A stretch of 64,000 nt of DNA from Pyxicephalus adspersus (GCF_032062135.1 NC_092859.1:67288688-67352687); one strand, 5' to 3'; counted from the first letter of the stretch, positions 1 through 12,963 are shown. Notes: generated by a model from the sequence alone, not told the origin. Translations and numbers: made by a program.

Positions 1-2070
1 AACACCATTTTAAATATGTTCCACTTCTCTCAAATAAGAATTGTATACAGCAAAAAGAGTCCTCGAAATGAGGAGTGTGAAGCGACATAAATCTAATCTA
101 AAATACTGTGTATAAAATTTTATTATGACATCTTAAAAAAAAATAAAACATAATCTAGAGCTCAATTGTGATACTGTCCAATGAAGTACTTTTCATCTTC
201 AGCCATCTCCAGTCGTTAGCCCAGGATGTCATGAACCTGCCCCATGTGGTGGTGTCATCAGGGACTTTTGCTGGATACCATTACTGGGTTGAGCAGTGTG
301 AGTACCACTAGGTGAAAGGACTGGACACCACCATGGCCAGGGTAGCTGGTTTCTTACAGTTCAGTCACAAACATTGATTCCTGTTTCTGCCTATTTGTTT
401 TTTGTATTTTGTATTTTTTATTTCTAGACTGCTTTCAGCTTTCTATCCTGATGCTTTGACAGTTTCTTCTACCTGTATTTTACCCTTTTCCACATTACCA
501 GGTAATTCCCAAACTTTTCCCCTATTTGGTCGCAACATACCATTTGCCAATAATTACAACAATGTCCCTTTTTTTTGTTATGTTTTACAATTCCATAATA
601 TTATTTGTCAGTGTCATATCTGTAATACCTTAATAAAAGTAGCAATTCTATAATTTTCCTAGAGCTTTTTTTTTGGTGGGTCTGCCTGTAATCTTTGCTG
701 TGCTGATGTGAAATTTTTAGCATGCATTTTGGTAGGCAATATTTATTCCAGCTTTACTAAAACACAGTCAGATAACAGCTAGTCCTCTTGCCTGCCAATG
801 ATCTATGCAAAGTTCAGCTTTTCAGTTTAGATCTAACTTCAGTGTTGTCTGCATGAAAATCTACCTTCAAGCAAACTAACAGGGATCATAAAGCTGTCTT
901 AAAAGAGTAACATATCCTTTGGCAGATATATCCACTCATATGTGTATTTTAAATCTGTATTGGCTGTTTGTCTGGAGTTTAACGTGAAAAATACATCTGA
1001 CCTTCGGTCTTAGGTTTAATTGGTGTTTTCTTAAGTCTGCCTTGAGTTCTGTTTTAAAATAATTCTAATTTATCTCTGAGACCATTTGTTATATATGTAT
1101 ACATTTGAACTATTGATTAAATTTATTTTAACAGGATGCATCTAATTTAAAAAATGAAGCCTTAAGGGACATTTGTTACAAGAAATATGGACAAAACTAT
1201 CTAAAATAGGTAAACTGGTCAATATTGGTGCTTATCCTATTAGTATAATTGCAGACAGTGTCCATTTTTTTAATCCAAGGTTCCCCTCTCATGGATCCTT
1301 TGTCTTTTTAGAAAACCTGAGGCTCATTGCAGGCAATATCAAAATAACTAGCAGTCCATGGGAAAATCGATTAATTTATAAGAGGGACATTGGGGAGTAA
1401 CTCTGCTGATATGAAGCTGTGTAGCGCAATAACCCAAGCAAGAGGCAGACTCATGAGTGCATTTCAATTTCCCGTGCCCTGCAGATAAATCCGCTGGCCT
1501 TTGTTTTATGAACTTCTATTGATTTTTTTTATCCTTGTTGGGTTATTCTGACCACAATCCAATCCTTTTAGTTTGGTTTAAATAGGAATATTTATCACAT
1601 ACACACAGCAAGGTGTCTAGTGTGTTGCAGCATAGAACAGATATTCCCCAATTTTATTTAGGAGCTAATTTTATTATAATACAACTGTAGTATATTTCTA
1701 GTAATCACATAGCCTTTTCCAATTGTCTCTCATTTGGTGGGACTATTCATCCTTTGGAACCTAACTCTTTTTCCCTTTATTCCCTTCTTAATTATGCCAA
1801 TTTAGGTCTATAAGGTGACATGCTAAAAAAACCTTCAAATGCCATGTAGTTCTTAGCCTAAGCAATGGTAGTTTTCACAAAACATGACCCACGTGGCAGG
1901 TACTTTGTCCATTTAGGTTTTCATAAAAAGCAGGCAATGGATCTGCAACAGAATTGCACCTCAATAGGAAACCTGCCTTTAAAATTGTAAGCTGTCACCC
2001 TTATCATTCTTTATCTATGTAGTTGGTCATAATACCTGCTGTCATGGCTGGACTTTTACTTATTGCCCCC
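1..2070. other. Intergenic DNA, no gene seen
   Basis: AT-rich sequence with only short reading frames that lack protein-like composition, splice-site context or recognisable motifs. I see no RNA gene and no clear transposon end. It lies downstream of, and far from, the minus-strand B55 gene. Confidence 0.6.
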
Positions 2071-2410
2071 TAACACTATGTACACATGTGCAATAATTGT
2101 TGTCGGAAAGGATCTTTTACGATTCTTTTCCAATGGCTAACGACTGCACGCTACATGAATGAGTGCTATACATGCAGCACCGTTCTGCTTTATGGAGAGA
2201 GGGGGGGGGAGAACGACAGGGCAGCAACCCGCTGCACTCTCTCTCCTTCACTTTAGGATTATTCGTTAGGATCATTCGCCGTCCGTGGATCTGCTAGGAC
2301 GGTCGTTCGGGCGATGGACAACGAGCGCTGTACACACAAAAGATTATCGTCTGATATCAGCCTTGAGTCGATTGTCGGGTGAGAATAATTGCACGTGTGT
2401 ACCTAGCTTA
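2071..2410. mobile_element. MITE family A, copy 1 (about 340 bp, TA-flanked inverted repeat)
   Basis: The two ends are inverted copies: the left begins taacactatgtacacatg and the right ends gtgtgtacctagctta, whose reverse complement matches the left end with a few changes. The inside is GC-richer than its surroundings, with CpG-containing segments and a run of G. It has no reading frame worth noting, so it is non-autonomous. A second copy in the opposite orientation lies at 44260-44570. The TA or TAA at both edges would fit Tc1/mariner or Harbinger target duplications; I cannot decide between them. Confidence 0.75.
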
Positions 2411-4535
2411 AGCCATCTTCTGCCCCCCTTGTATAAAAAAAAACTGGCTAGCATTTGTTAAACAATATAATTAGATTGGACATTAAAACTGTGCAAGAAA
2501 CACTTAGGCTGTTGGCAGAGAGGCTGAAGGAGGGTTTGCTTACTCTGTAAGTACACTTCAGTACAATGGTTGAATAAGTAGGGAAAATAGTCACCATGGT
2601 CTGCTGGTAGTTTTTATTTAGCTTCACAGGCCCAAAAAGGGTGAACTATAAGGTTAAAGTACACTATTTCACAAAAAAAATTAAGACATTGTGCAGGGGC
2701 ATCAACAATGAACATATGTCCAGGTTGTATTATTGGGAATGTGTTACCTAAGTCAATGTGCCTGTGGCTGTGTGCCTCCTCTGACATGTTGCATAAATCC
2801 AAACATGTCTACTATGTACATGGCATGTCATTCAGAATTACTTTATAGGGTAATTCAACCTGCATTTTACCATCTTCTGACCTGCATTTGATCTGCCTGC
2901 AAACCATACCCAGTAATGGGAAAAAGCTTGAGAAAGTGCACACCAGTAATGGTATCACAATATTTGTTGCATTTTTCAAATTAAAATTACCAGATGTAGG
3001 ATATGACAAGAATGATAAGAATTCATATTGGAGCAAATAATATTTGAGTAACATTGACAGCACTCCCCCCTTTTTATCTGGGTCTCCCACACATCAGGAT
3101 GTCTATGTGGTCTCTTGAGGGACATATCCTAAATAACAAGAATAACAAATTTGTAACATCTTTGCATTAGAATTTACAACCTGTGGGTTTCTACAAAACT
3201 GAAGAACAAGTGCCAGCTTTCTAGTGACAACTGCATAATTTATGAATCGTTATTTAAACATGCCCCATTCCATTTCTCGAGCAATGTTCTAATATCTGCT
3301 ATAAAAGAACTTCATTCTTGTAATATATTAAACAACTTTTGCAAAAAAAACAGTTACTGATGAATTTGTGTCAAACGTCAGCAGCTGGTCCCTAATTTTT
3401 TTTCCCAGCCACTGGCAGCTTCCATATGCATTGAACAGTGGAACATCAGTCATAGGAAGGGCAATGGTGCCTTTAAGGTGTGAGCTGTGATAGACAGCCC
3501 AATTCACCCTCCCTATGTTGTGATGGCACGCAATAACAGGGTCCCAGGAAACATTGTGGAGTAGTTTTTATGTTTAGTAAGTTTTTTAAAGGCTGAATTG
3601 TTCACACATATTCTTTAAACACTAGGTTGCTCCAAAATATATTAATTTGAATCAAATCAAACAAAATCAACACACTGGAATTCTTTGGCACAGAAAAAAG
3701 TGCTTATACCATGACACCCGGACGCAAAGCCCATGGGAATAATGCAGTATATTTCACTAGATGGCAGTGTTATTAGTGTTTTCTCGATACCAATGAACGA
3801 TATTCAGGGGTAAGATTAATACTCTTGTATTATTTAGCACTGTCAACCCCCAGTCATGGTAAGCGTTAGACTTTGCATAGCATGCATATTGGTGCAATTA
3901 AGATAGCAAAAAAAGGCAGCTTTTTAAGTGAAAAGGTTTGTCTGCAGTATTGTTGATGGATGGCATCAATTCACACTGGCCATTTTTTCCCCATAAAGTT
4001 ATTTGTCATTTTTCTTAATCTCTGTCAGAAGATCCATCAGCCATGATCTCTCTCACAACTGTTTTTCAAGAAGGCAGTCATTACCTGTAGGCTGAATTGT
4101 GGCTTATGATTGATTCTTCATAAGGCATCCTTTCTATACAGGTCAAACTCATTGGAATGGAAACATTTTTAGATGTCTTGATCCCTCTGTCTAATCTTGG
4201 TTCGTTGGACAATATGAAAAATATCATAAAAGTTTTGGGGGATTGATTTTCACAAAGATTAATTGTCTGATTTTCACAACCAAAAATTGGTGATAGAAAA
4301 GGGAAGCAGCATTACAGAAAACTGTAATGGTAATATCTACATATATAATACACCATTTATTGCAGTTATAGTAATTTAACAATACAAGTATTTCTAATAG
4401 TTGCTTCTGGGACGGCAACTCAATTCTGTGCCAGGTTTTCAACAATTGGATGATTTTTGACAATTTCTAGTTTTCCACACCCCATTTTGGTTTCCTGTGT
4501 GTCACCTGCGTGCTACAGATGAGAGTGACACAAAG
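2411..4535. other. Intergenic DNA, no gene seen
   Basis: No exon, RNA gene or clear repeat boundary recognised. The reading frames at 2614-2802 and 2812-3090 on the minus strand look random in composition. Confidence 0.55.
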
Positions 4536-4762
4536 GGGCTGATTTAATAAAGTTCTCCAAGGCTGGAGGGGATACACTTTCATCAGTGAAACTTGGTGAT
4601 CTAGCAAATCTGGAATGGATCTGGTCCAGGATTCAAAACATTTTTTTTAACAAATAGCAAATTACTTTTAAAAAAATCCATCCCGGGTGTGCTGGATCAC
4701 CCAGCTTCACTGATGGAAGTGCATTCTCCCCAGCACTGGACAACTTTTTTTAAATCAGGCCC
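4536..4762. mobile_element. Hairpin MITE family B, copy 1
   Basis: A 227-bp near-palindrome. The left end reads ctgatttaataaagttctcc and the right end runs to aaatcaggccc. The interior segments around 'ctttcatcagtgaaact' and 'cagcttcactgatggaag' are inverted copies of each other. The single-stranded form would fold into one long hairpin. It shares its sequence with 13982-14178 and 32099-32313. No coding capacity. Confidence 0.8.
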
Positions 4763-5345
4763 AATGTTCCTGTCTCAGTGTGTGGTCCTAGTTGAACAGA
4801 CTTATCATCACAGTGAAGAGACCCAAGGAGTATAAATGCAATTTTATTATCTTGATTTTTTTCATGACATGAGTTTTTATAAGGGCTTGCTTTTTTGTGT
4901 AAAACATATTTAGATGTTTAAGGTGCTGTATTGGATCCCTTAGCTTATGCAAGCAGTAATGGTGTTTTCGGCCCACAACCTCATTTATATAAATGTTTAT
5001 GAAGTAATTGGCATGACAGAAGGATATTGTTTCCTTTGTCAAACCACCCCAACTTATTCCTTTTGTTTGAATTATTGTGTAAAATGTTTGTATATATTTT
5101 TTTAAAACTTAATAAAAACTTATTGAAACAGAAAAAACATATTCAGTACATCTTATTAATGTTTGCATTTTTCAAGGTTTTATACCTTTTCATGTATAGA
5201 AAATTACTGGTTGATGAACCAAAAAAAACTAATTGGCTTCTAACTTCCTGTTTGAACTAAACACAAGACACTACTTTCTGTCATCCAGGTCATGGTATAT
5301 TTAGTAGTAGTAGGTCACATTCAACTGGGCTTGTTTTTTGAATGT

Positions 5346-5391
5346 TGGAGAAGTTTTGCAGCCTATCCAAGCTGTTTCTTCAGTTCTACCA
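5346..5391 (-). ncRNA. Degenerate hammerhead-ribozyme-like motif, left arm
   Basis: On the minus strand the order is CTGAAGA (fits CTGANGA), a hairpin with stem CAGC/GCTG, then AAAA where a hammerhead needs GAAA, then a short T-rich 3' strand. The core G is lost, so this copy is probably inactive. I recognise it mainly by analogy with the better copies at 50.8, 51.4 and 60.1 kb. Confidence 0.3.
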
Positions 5392-5734
5392 ATGTAGAAG
5401 AATTACACCAGCATTTATCTACACTGTTGTTGCAAGAAGTATGAAAGAGGCCATCTACAATAAATTATAACACCCATCTCTGAACAGAGGTGAGGGCCTT
5501 CAATACAATCTGTCTTCCACCTATAATGCTGTTTTCAAATATTTACTTTGGCTTTAGATAAGTTTTTGAAGTTTAAAAATTCATACAGACTTCTTGACAC
5601 CAAGGATGGGATTTTGCTAATTTCATACCTCCAAGTCTTGGACAATTAGCATCTACGCTGTCACATTTTATGGTGATTGGATTAAGGTGCTTTTTGCTGT
5701 GTGGATATAAATACTGGGGTATTTCCTAAACTGG

Positions 5735-5776
5735 TAAAACTGAAGAGCAGCTTAGATAGGCTATGAAAGTCTTCAA
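5735..5776 (+). ncRNA. Degenerate hammerhead-ribozyme-like motif, right arm
   Basis: CTGAAGA is followed by a weak hairpin (AGC...GCT), an intact GAAA, and GTC directly before TTCAA. The stem I pairing is at most two or three base pairs, so folding is doubtful. It is the inverted partner of the motif at 5346-5391. Confidence 0.3.
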
Positions 5777-5817
5777 TATTACAAAAACAAGTCAAATTGA
5801 ATGTGACTGACTACTAT

Positions 5818-7277
5818 TAGATACAGGACAAAACTTTAGTGTTCCAACACTGCTGCTCTGACATTCTTTGGTATACTACTGCTTGCATATTTATGTGACA
5901 CCAACTGATGGTGACTAACCAAATAGGACAAATGGATCAGAACATCCAGATTGATACTTTTTCTATTGTCACTTTAAAAAGTATGTAGTCACAATGGAAG
6001 TCAATGGACCACACTGTAAGTAATGTATGGTAATCAGTGCATCACCTTGCACAATTTGTTTGACCTTTCCCATAAACGGCAATGCTATGGACAGCAAGTG
6101 GAAAATTAGATTTGATTAATTTTTTGATCAAAGTACATTTAGAAATCCCCCTCAATGCCTGCTTCAACACTCCTGAAAAAATGGAAGTGCTACAGAACGT
6201 ATTGATGGTGACTTGGAATTATACTGTATTACGAAAAGATGTAAATCCGGATTATTTTCTTTTCCATTTGGGTGCCTCTCCATATTGTTAACATTTTTTA
6301 GTCATTTTACTATTTTTTTTCTGTAGGAAATTTTTCCCTAGACTAAATTTGGCACTATAAAAGTGAAAAAGGAATGACTACGTGTTATTACCTTGCCACC
6401 TTTTTAGAAATATCCCCCACTGTTTTTCCATGGTATGCATCATATTTTTCCTCATTGAGTTCTAACTATAAAACTTTCAACACAATTTCAAAGAGGAATT
6501 ATAATACTAGTGACCATCATTTCTTATTAGCAGAATATTTCTGTGTGGCTGGATTAGGGAACCACAAAAGCAGGTGTTATGACAATGGATGCCATTTTTA
6601 GGTGTCTTTTGTACTTTAAGTACCTGGTTCTGTGGTTTGGGACTGCTGTCAGCAAAGAACCAAAGTACTAATAGAAAGTGGAGGAAAGTGCAGCAGAAAA
6701 GAAGACAAAAAAGGAAAAGTAGAAAGAAAAGGTAAAATGGGTACAAAAACAGCTCCACCTACTTTTTTATTGTGGCTTTCTACAAGCTCTATAGTAATGT
6801 GTTGTAGTTTCTTATGGGTGACCAGGATCTTTTGAAACCCTAGCAATGAAACACACCTAAAACTGTACTAAATGAAGCTGCATACCATCATGTTAAGATG
6901 TCTTCAAAGGTGGAATTAGCAAAAAATATCACTACTAAAAAGCAGGCTACCCTTTTCCAACAATTTGAAATATGTAAATAAAAGAATATATAGGGTTGCG
7001 TGATCCACTTTGACATTAAAAGGATGTAGAAAAATACTTTTTTAAAATATGAGTAATCCAACCATTGTCTGTTGCCAACAGTATATGAGTCATGTACAGG
7101 ATAGCATGGATGTTATATCATGGACAGTTATTTCAGGACATCAGGAACAGGAGGGAAAGTACTGGCTGGGCCTTCCAATTCCACCCAGCTACTTACCTGA
7201 GCTTGGCTTCAGCCAGTCAGGAGGTCTGGGACATAAATGGTATGGGTATGCTATTTGATCTCTGGTTGTGGTACAGC
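5818..7277. other. Intergenic DNA, no gene seen
   Basis: Several short overlapping reading frames exist on both strands (for example 6374-6601 and 6507-6758), but none has recognisable domains and they contradict one another. Nothing else identified. Confidence 0.5.
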
Positions 7278-7600
7278 TTAAAGCGGACCTAAACTTAAAT
7301 TTTTACTTTACATAAAAGGGTAGACAACCCTTATATATAAAGTAAGCATATTGTTCTATTTTTTTTTAATACATAATGCCCCAGACCTCCTGACCTGAAA
7401 GAAGAATTCCAAGATGATGTGACTTTTTTTATTTTTCACTTTTGTTCTGCTTTAATGAAGGATGCAAGCAAGTGTGGATGCTGAGAACTGTGCTAAGGAG
7501 GCTTATTGCTCCTGGTAGAAGGCTGGACCCTGAACCATGTTCTATTGGAAAGCACTATGGACCATGAGCCTATTAAAGCTGACATAAACTCTTCAGGTTT
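7278..7600 (-). repeat. Dispersed repeat family C, copy 1
   Basis: The left edge (ttaaagcggacctaaactt) and the following segment, with 'acataaaagggtagacaacc', match in reverse complement the right end of the repeat at 17.15-17.57 kb. The right boundary is uncertain; a similar 'tattaaagctgacataaact' occurs at 7571. No coding capacity seen. Confidence 0.5.
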
Positions 7601-8220
7601 TATTTGTGTCTGCTGAAGATAAACTGTATTATCTTGTCCCAAAAAAAGATTTACAGTATATTTATTTGGAAATGGCCCCTGTGTACTAGCTGCAGTTGCT
7701 GATTTTACCCAATATCACAGTCACTTTTGGGGGATTCACCTTCAAGTCCTCTTTCTTCATGTGATTTTCCATCAGTGTTTTTCACTTATGAAAACTATTG
7801 CTGGGATAGGAGGTGAGAAGAATTTTCCCAACGTGGACACAGCTATTCTTTGATTTTAAACTAGCTTTGATAAATATGTTCTATTAACGCACAGCTCAAC
7901 AAAAAATTTTTTTCACTTGCCAAGGATTTTTCAATATAGATGTAATTCAGGTCTGCTGAATCCAGAAATGACATCAGTTTCATTAAATTGGCTTTAGTTC
8001 TTGTTATACAGGAATCAGAATTGACAATTTTACAGGAATATCAGGGAGTGTACTGAATGTGTACAGTATGGGAACATCAGCACCATCCTATTGATTCTAA
8101 ATTAGGGTACTCCCACAAGTTTTTCTTGTAACGATTGAAACCTTTTACATCCACAGCATAAAAATAACAATCATCATGATGATTTATGGGCTCCTGCCAT
8201 ACCACAGGTACATTAAATTT

Positions 8221-8763
8221 CACAAATACAATTGACAGGCAGGGTTTTTGTGACAAAAAGTTATTTTGTATTAAGCATAATCTTTACATATTGTAGGTAA
8301 AACAATATTTGTTTGCATAGACAGTGTTACTTGGTACTACCTCAATCCTTGAGGCTAATTACCATATATACTAGACACAGATCACCTACTTGGTGGTTAA
8401 GTCATTTTTCATCAATAACATGTAGTGTTGAGCAAACCGATATGTGCAAATAACACACGAGTGCAATGTAATACACGTCGGGTAATAAGGTAATAAGGTA
8501 ATAAGTCTCGTACAACTCGTGTTCTTTGCACATATCGGTTTGCTCAACGCTACATGTTATGGATGACAAATGACTTAACCACCAAGTAGGTGATCTGTGT
8601 CTAGTATAATGGGTACTTGGGGTACTTAGCCTCAAGGTATGAGGTAGTTCCAAGTAACACTGTCTATGCAAACAAATATTGTTTGACCTACAATATGTAA
8701 AGATTATGCTTAATACAAAAAAACTTTTCATCACAAAAACCCTGCCTGTCGATTGTATTTGTG
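8221..8763. mobile_element. Nested palindromic element with about 240-bp arms
   Basis: The left arm starts cacaaatacaattgacaggc and the right arm ends with its near-perfect inverse at 8763. The arms can be followed to about 8461 and back from about 8517, with small indels. The loop carries three copies of ggtaataa. It sits inside transposon relic D and interrupts the region where the rest of that element's protein would be expected, so it probably inserted later. Confidence 0.75.
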
Positions 8764-8859
8764 TTTATATAACCATATTTTAGGGTCCGCAAACTTCCCG
8801 TTTAAGGGAATACATGCTTTATGTACACATTTTTCATTCAATTGTCCCTTGAAAACCCC

Positions 8860-9124
8860 TTTTATTGTCCTATTTTCGTACACCAAATTTCAAAATTTTC
8901 AGTTTTCCATTTTTCCACTGACGTAGACACTCTACACAAGTTTTGCATACCATATGGGGAGCCCATTACTTATCTTGGTCCCCCAGTTTAATAGCAAAAT
9001 ATGCAAGATATGCTTGTTTCACTAATTGTGTAATGTTTCTTCTCTGTTTTTGCTGGGAATAGTCGCCACAAATGAAGCAAAATACATTAGGGTCATTTGG
9101 ACAACTTCTTTTTGAAGAACTCAT
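8860..9124 (-). pseudogene. Transposon protein fragment, N-terminal zinc-binding part
   Basis: Reading on the minus strand from the ATG at 9124, the frame begins MSSSKRSCPNDP and contains FCFICGDYS. After an in-frame stop at 8966 it continues WAPHMVCKTC. The paired cysteines (CxxC ... CxxC) suggest a zinc-binding domain. I recognise this arrangement from a family of proteins carried by animal DNA transposons, but I cannot name the superfamily with certainty. The stop, plus loss of everything past about residue 90, makes it a pseudogene. The start lies about 270 bp inside the element's right terminus. The complementary C-terminal part of the same family is found at 38990-39515. Confidence 0.65.
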
Positions 9125-9392
9125 AATTCTGTTAAAAAAAAGGAAAATGTATGAAAAAAAAGAAGGCAAATAGAAGTTTCAAATGTAGCAAATAATGCTA
9201 CATTTAATATATAAAATGCAAAACATTGGTTTAAAAAAGATTGTTGTTGGTAAATCCTCTATTCCGATTCTTGTATCACAAGAACTAGAGCCAATCGAAT
9301 GAAACTGATGTCATTTCTGGATTCAGCAGACCTGAAATACACTAAAAATATTGAAAAATCCTTGGCAAGTGAAATTTGTTTGTTGAGCCGTG

Positions 9393-11834
9393 TAACAGTA
9401 GGAGAACTTTGTTTAGTAAAAATATTATCCTTTATGTTTATATAAAATTAGATAAATATATAAATCAAATCTGCCAAAAAAACCCTGCTTTCACTTGTTG
9501 TATTTGAAAATATTAAGGGAGGTAACAATTCTTGGGCACTTTTAGAAAATATCAATAATTTATTTTATATACATAGAGTATGTAAGAATTATATGCTCTC
9601 AGTGCAGTGTATACTTTGTAACTAGTATTGCTATGACAGCAGGTTGTTTTAGGTAACCCATGACTAAATTTTAGACTATTGTTCCATTGATAGAATGAAA
9701 ATTAATGATTTGAGACTCACCAAGTGGATAACAGTTTTTTCCAGAAGGTGCACGACTGTGTTGTGTTTATTAACCAACTTTATCAAAATCAACAATGATA
9801 ATTCACAGCAGACTGGCTCTGCATGGGCTCATTGGTCAGCAATACACTCAAGATACATTAGCCTGATAAATAACTTCTAAGTGGCTTGCTGCTAAACATG
9901 GCAGACAGCAATATCGATAACCATAAATAATAGTCTTTACATACTGATTTCTTCTGTTTAAATTAGCTGTTGGATAATTATAGCGTATTGTCAAGTTCAT
10001 CTTTAAAACATTTTATACATTTGATATATTAGCTGTTGTTTTTCATTGTGTTATAATAAAGCCTAACTCCAGAAATCCAAAACTACTCCTGCACTTGGAC
10101 TACCACCATGATGGAAGGGATAAATGTTTATTTTTGACTAGAAGGGATGTAAAAAGTCATTTTATTTACTGTATTTTCCTGCTTCAGCAGGCTCCTCCTG
10201 TGACCAGTTGCCCATATCCACTAGAATATACCCTTCCAGTGTGGGGATAGCCTGCAAGTTCATTAAAAATACCTTAAAAGTTGACCTTCAAGCAAAGAGG
10301 TGAATATAGTATATATGAGTTGAGAGATATATAAGAAATGTTTTACTTGCCAAAAGGCACTCATCAGTTATCAGCCAACTTGTGAATCTGTACTAATTGA
10401 ACAGCACAGCTTGGTCAAGAACACAACCCCATTCTGCTGATTGGACAATAAGGCAGCAGAAGAACACTGGGGAGGTCATTTCAAGTGCTGGGGAGGGATA
10501 GAGTTGGGCAGGGGGCACCCCACTATGTATTCTCCCAAAAGACCCATTTGGTTGTGTAGTGATCCATTACAAATAAACATAAAGTACATACACAGCCCTA
10601 CCAGACAGAACTTATTTTTCTGAACTCTAGTAAGTAATACAGCAAGGTCACCTTATTGCCCACAGTATGTGATGGCAATCAGTTTAACTCATCTCACTCC
10701 TCTTTCCACCTGTCAGCATGTATCTTATCAGCACATGTGCATGCAGCAAAACTGATTTGTCCCTGCACTAGCTGCATTTAGGAAATACATGTATTAGAGT
10801 ATTTCAAAGTAAATATTTTCCATATCTCTTCAATTTCTATGATCAGCCTCCATGTTTTCAAAAAGCACATTTTCCAAAAAAAAGTATGTAAATTTAAAAA
10901 AAGCAATCGCATTTTTGATGGAAATTCACATACACCAAATTCTGCAAAGACAATACTATATTTATAACTGTAATACACCTAATAATCCTATTTTCTATTA
11001 CCTTCCCTTTCTTTATCTGTATTTCTTTTAATTCTTTCATTTTATATCTTTCATTCTTGCTCTCTCTCCTCACCCCCCTCAGGTTAGACAGCCAAGCTGA
11101 ACTGATAAATCATTCAGGAGACAGCTCAACCCCCAAATAAGTGATGCAGGGGCTAGGGAATAATCACCATTACTGCTGGTGATGTTATGCTGGTAAATGG
11201 GTCAGATATGTACCAAATGTGTGCACTGAACAGAAAAGTGCTGAATTTACCTTTACAACAATGATAATATATTTAGGGGTGTATTTATCAAAGATCAGTT
11301 GTGAATTTTGACCGACATTTGCCCATTTGCCAAGCAACATTTGGTTTATCACATTTCCTTTTTTTTTTTTCATTTTTTAACAAGAATTATCTATTAAAAA
11401 TAGTATTTAAGATTTTTCTGTGGGAAAATTTCATTAAACATCTGTTTCTATAATGGAAAAAGTATAATTCATCATATTTACTACTCAGTGAATGTAGCTT
11501 TGTTTTGCGTTTTCAATCTGGGGATTTTGATTTTTAATGATTTTTTTTTTTTTTAGCAAGGAAGCAAGTGTGCAGCCCATGCTCTAATGCAATCCACCCA
11601 CATGCTTCACAGCATTGGGGTGCATTGAGGTTCTTGTCTCCAGATAGAGGGGAACCCCCCTAAAGCTCAATATCTGACTGGCACAGGAGGGAATGTTGGC
11701 AAAGGGGTCTCATGTTCCTACTACCTAGCCCTTTATGGGTAGTCTCTTTCTTCTAATCTACTGGTTTTAGGGTCCTACTAAAATAGTTAACTGGTTTGTT
11801 CAAAAAACAGTTAAAAGAACGTACAAATAAAACA
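9393..11834. other. Intergenic DNA, no gene seen
   Basis: AT-rich. A CT-rich stretch around 11000-11080 and several homopolymer runs are present. No exon or RNA gene recognised. Confidence 0.55.
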
Positions 11835-12963
11835 AACTATGCATACATTTTATGCCTGGAGGGACCTGGAGGTGCACACTTAGCCCTTCCCTAGACTATG
11901 GACTAGATTTCTGGAAGGCGGCGCAACTGTCCCACTTTCTCAAAACTCTACAGGCAACTGGGAACAACTGTAGGCAGTTAAAAACTTTTGAACAGATGTG
12001 TACAGGAGTACTGGGTTCCAGACATGCCCTTTCAGTGTTGTCTTTGTTCAATACACTCCCAGAAGATTTTACACCTTCATACCTTTGGGTTTGGGAGCTT
12101 GAGTTGGAAATCAACCTGTCCCAGGCTGAGAAGGATCAAATATTGAGGTTTTGCCATAAAAGCTCCATGCACAGTGGACCCAGGAAACAGGTTATAAAAT
12201 CCTTACTCGGTTGTACAAAACGCCAGATAGATTACATACTATCTTCCTTACTGTTTTGGATATGTGCTGGAGATGTGGTACTGGGAGGGGCACGTTGTTA
12301 CATATTTTTTGGTCCTGCAGGAAGCTCACAGTCTTCTGGCAAGGAGTACGAAAAATTTGACAAGATATGTCTGTAAGGCCAATCCCTAATGACCCTGGGT
12401 TTTCCCTGCTTCATCTCAACGACTGGCTGCAGAAAATCTATAAAAAATCGGTAGTCAAACACATGTTGAATGCGGCCAAGGCCTGCATCCCCAGTTTGTG
12501 GAAATCCCCACTTTGGCCCCTTCTGTGGGGATATGGCTTCACGAAGTGAACGAAATCAGATTAATGCAGGATTTGACAACTGGAATTTACAAACGGGAAG
12601 AGAAATTTTTAGAAACTTGGGCACCTTGGCTTATGTTCCAGGAATCTTCTGGTTAAAAAGATCTGCTAGGCGAGTGGAGGGTGGTATTTGAATTTGAATG
12701 CATGAGGTCGAAGGGCCTGAGTTGGGTCCTACATTGTATGTCTTGGGGTTTTTTCATCTTTTATCATTTATGTCTAAACAGTTTGGTGCAAACCTGTCTC
12801 TTTTTTATTTTTACCTGTGTCTATGCAATTGGTGCATTAAGATTGTTGTTAAAATGTGCTCGGCTCAGGAGATGTCTCTCCCTGCCCATATGTTACTTTT
12901 TTATGCTGTTTCTATTGTTATGTTTTGTTAAAATTTGAAAAACTCAATAAAAAAAAAAAAATG
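11835..12963 (+). mobile_element. L1-type LINE, 5'-truncated 3' end
   Basis: It holds the C-terminal end of a LINE ORF2, a short 3' UTR, and an A-rich tail starting at about 12948 right after an AATAAA. This is the usual form of a 5'-truncated retrotransposition product. It is inserted in the plus orientation. No clear target-site duplication was identified by eye. Confidence 0.75.
11852..12690 (+). pseudogene. L1-type ORF2 C-terminal fragment, frameshifted
   Basis: The frame from 11852 resembles the region downstream of the reverse-transcriptase domain of L1-clade ORF2 proteins, with segments such as LDFWKAAQLSHF. At about 12255 the family similarity moves to another frame, which reads MCWRCG, then LLHIFWSC. 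That is the CxxC...HxxxxxC cysteine-histidine motif typical of L1 ORF2 C-termini. Later similarity (EVNEIRLMQDL, then FLETWAPW) lies in a further frame around 12540-12630. Multiple shifts and stops show it is inactive. It encodes no host function. Confidence 0.7.

Larger units (their letters stand above)
5304..5817. mobile_element. Foldback element with roughly 100-bp inverted arms
   Basis: The left arm (about 5304-5400) is matched in reverse complement by the right arm (about 5722-5817). The outer ends read agtagtaggtcacattcaa and ttgaatgtgactgactact. Each arm contains a CTGAAGA box, a short self-complementary segment and a purine-rich GAAA-like box, described separately. The 320-bp interior has no convincing reading frame. 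The arms are clearly diverged, so the element is old. Confidence 0.7.
7890..9392 (-). mobile_element. Cut-and-paste DNA transposon relic D, copy 1
   Basis: The terminal inverted repeats are about 135 bp. The left starts CACAGCTCAACA at 7890, and the right is its reverse complement, ending at 9392. On the minus strand, just inside the right terminus, lies the N-terminal part of a transposon protein (8860-9124). A 543-bp palindrome (8221-8763) interrupts the interior. A second fragment with the same terminus and the C-terminal part of the protein family lies at 38990-39905. CAC at the tips recalls CACTA/Chapaev-type ends, but I could not assign a superfamily. Confidence 0.75.

Noticed and set aside
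8402..8734. 110-codon minus-strand frame
   Set aside because: Runs through both arms of the nested palindrome; no motif. It is repeat sequence.
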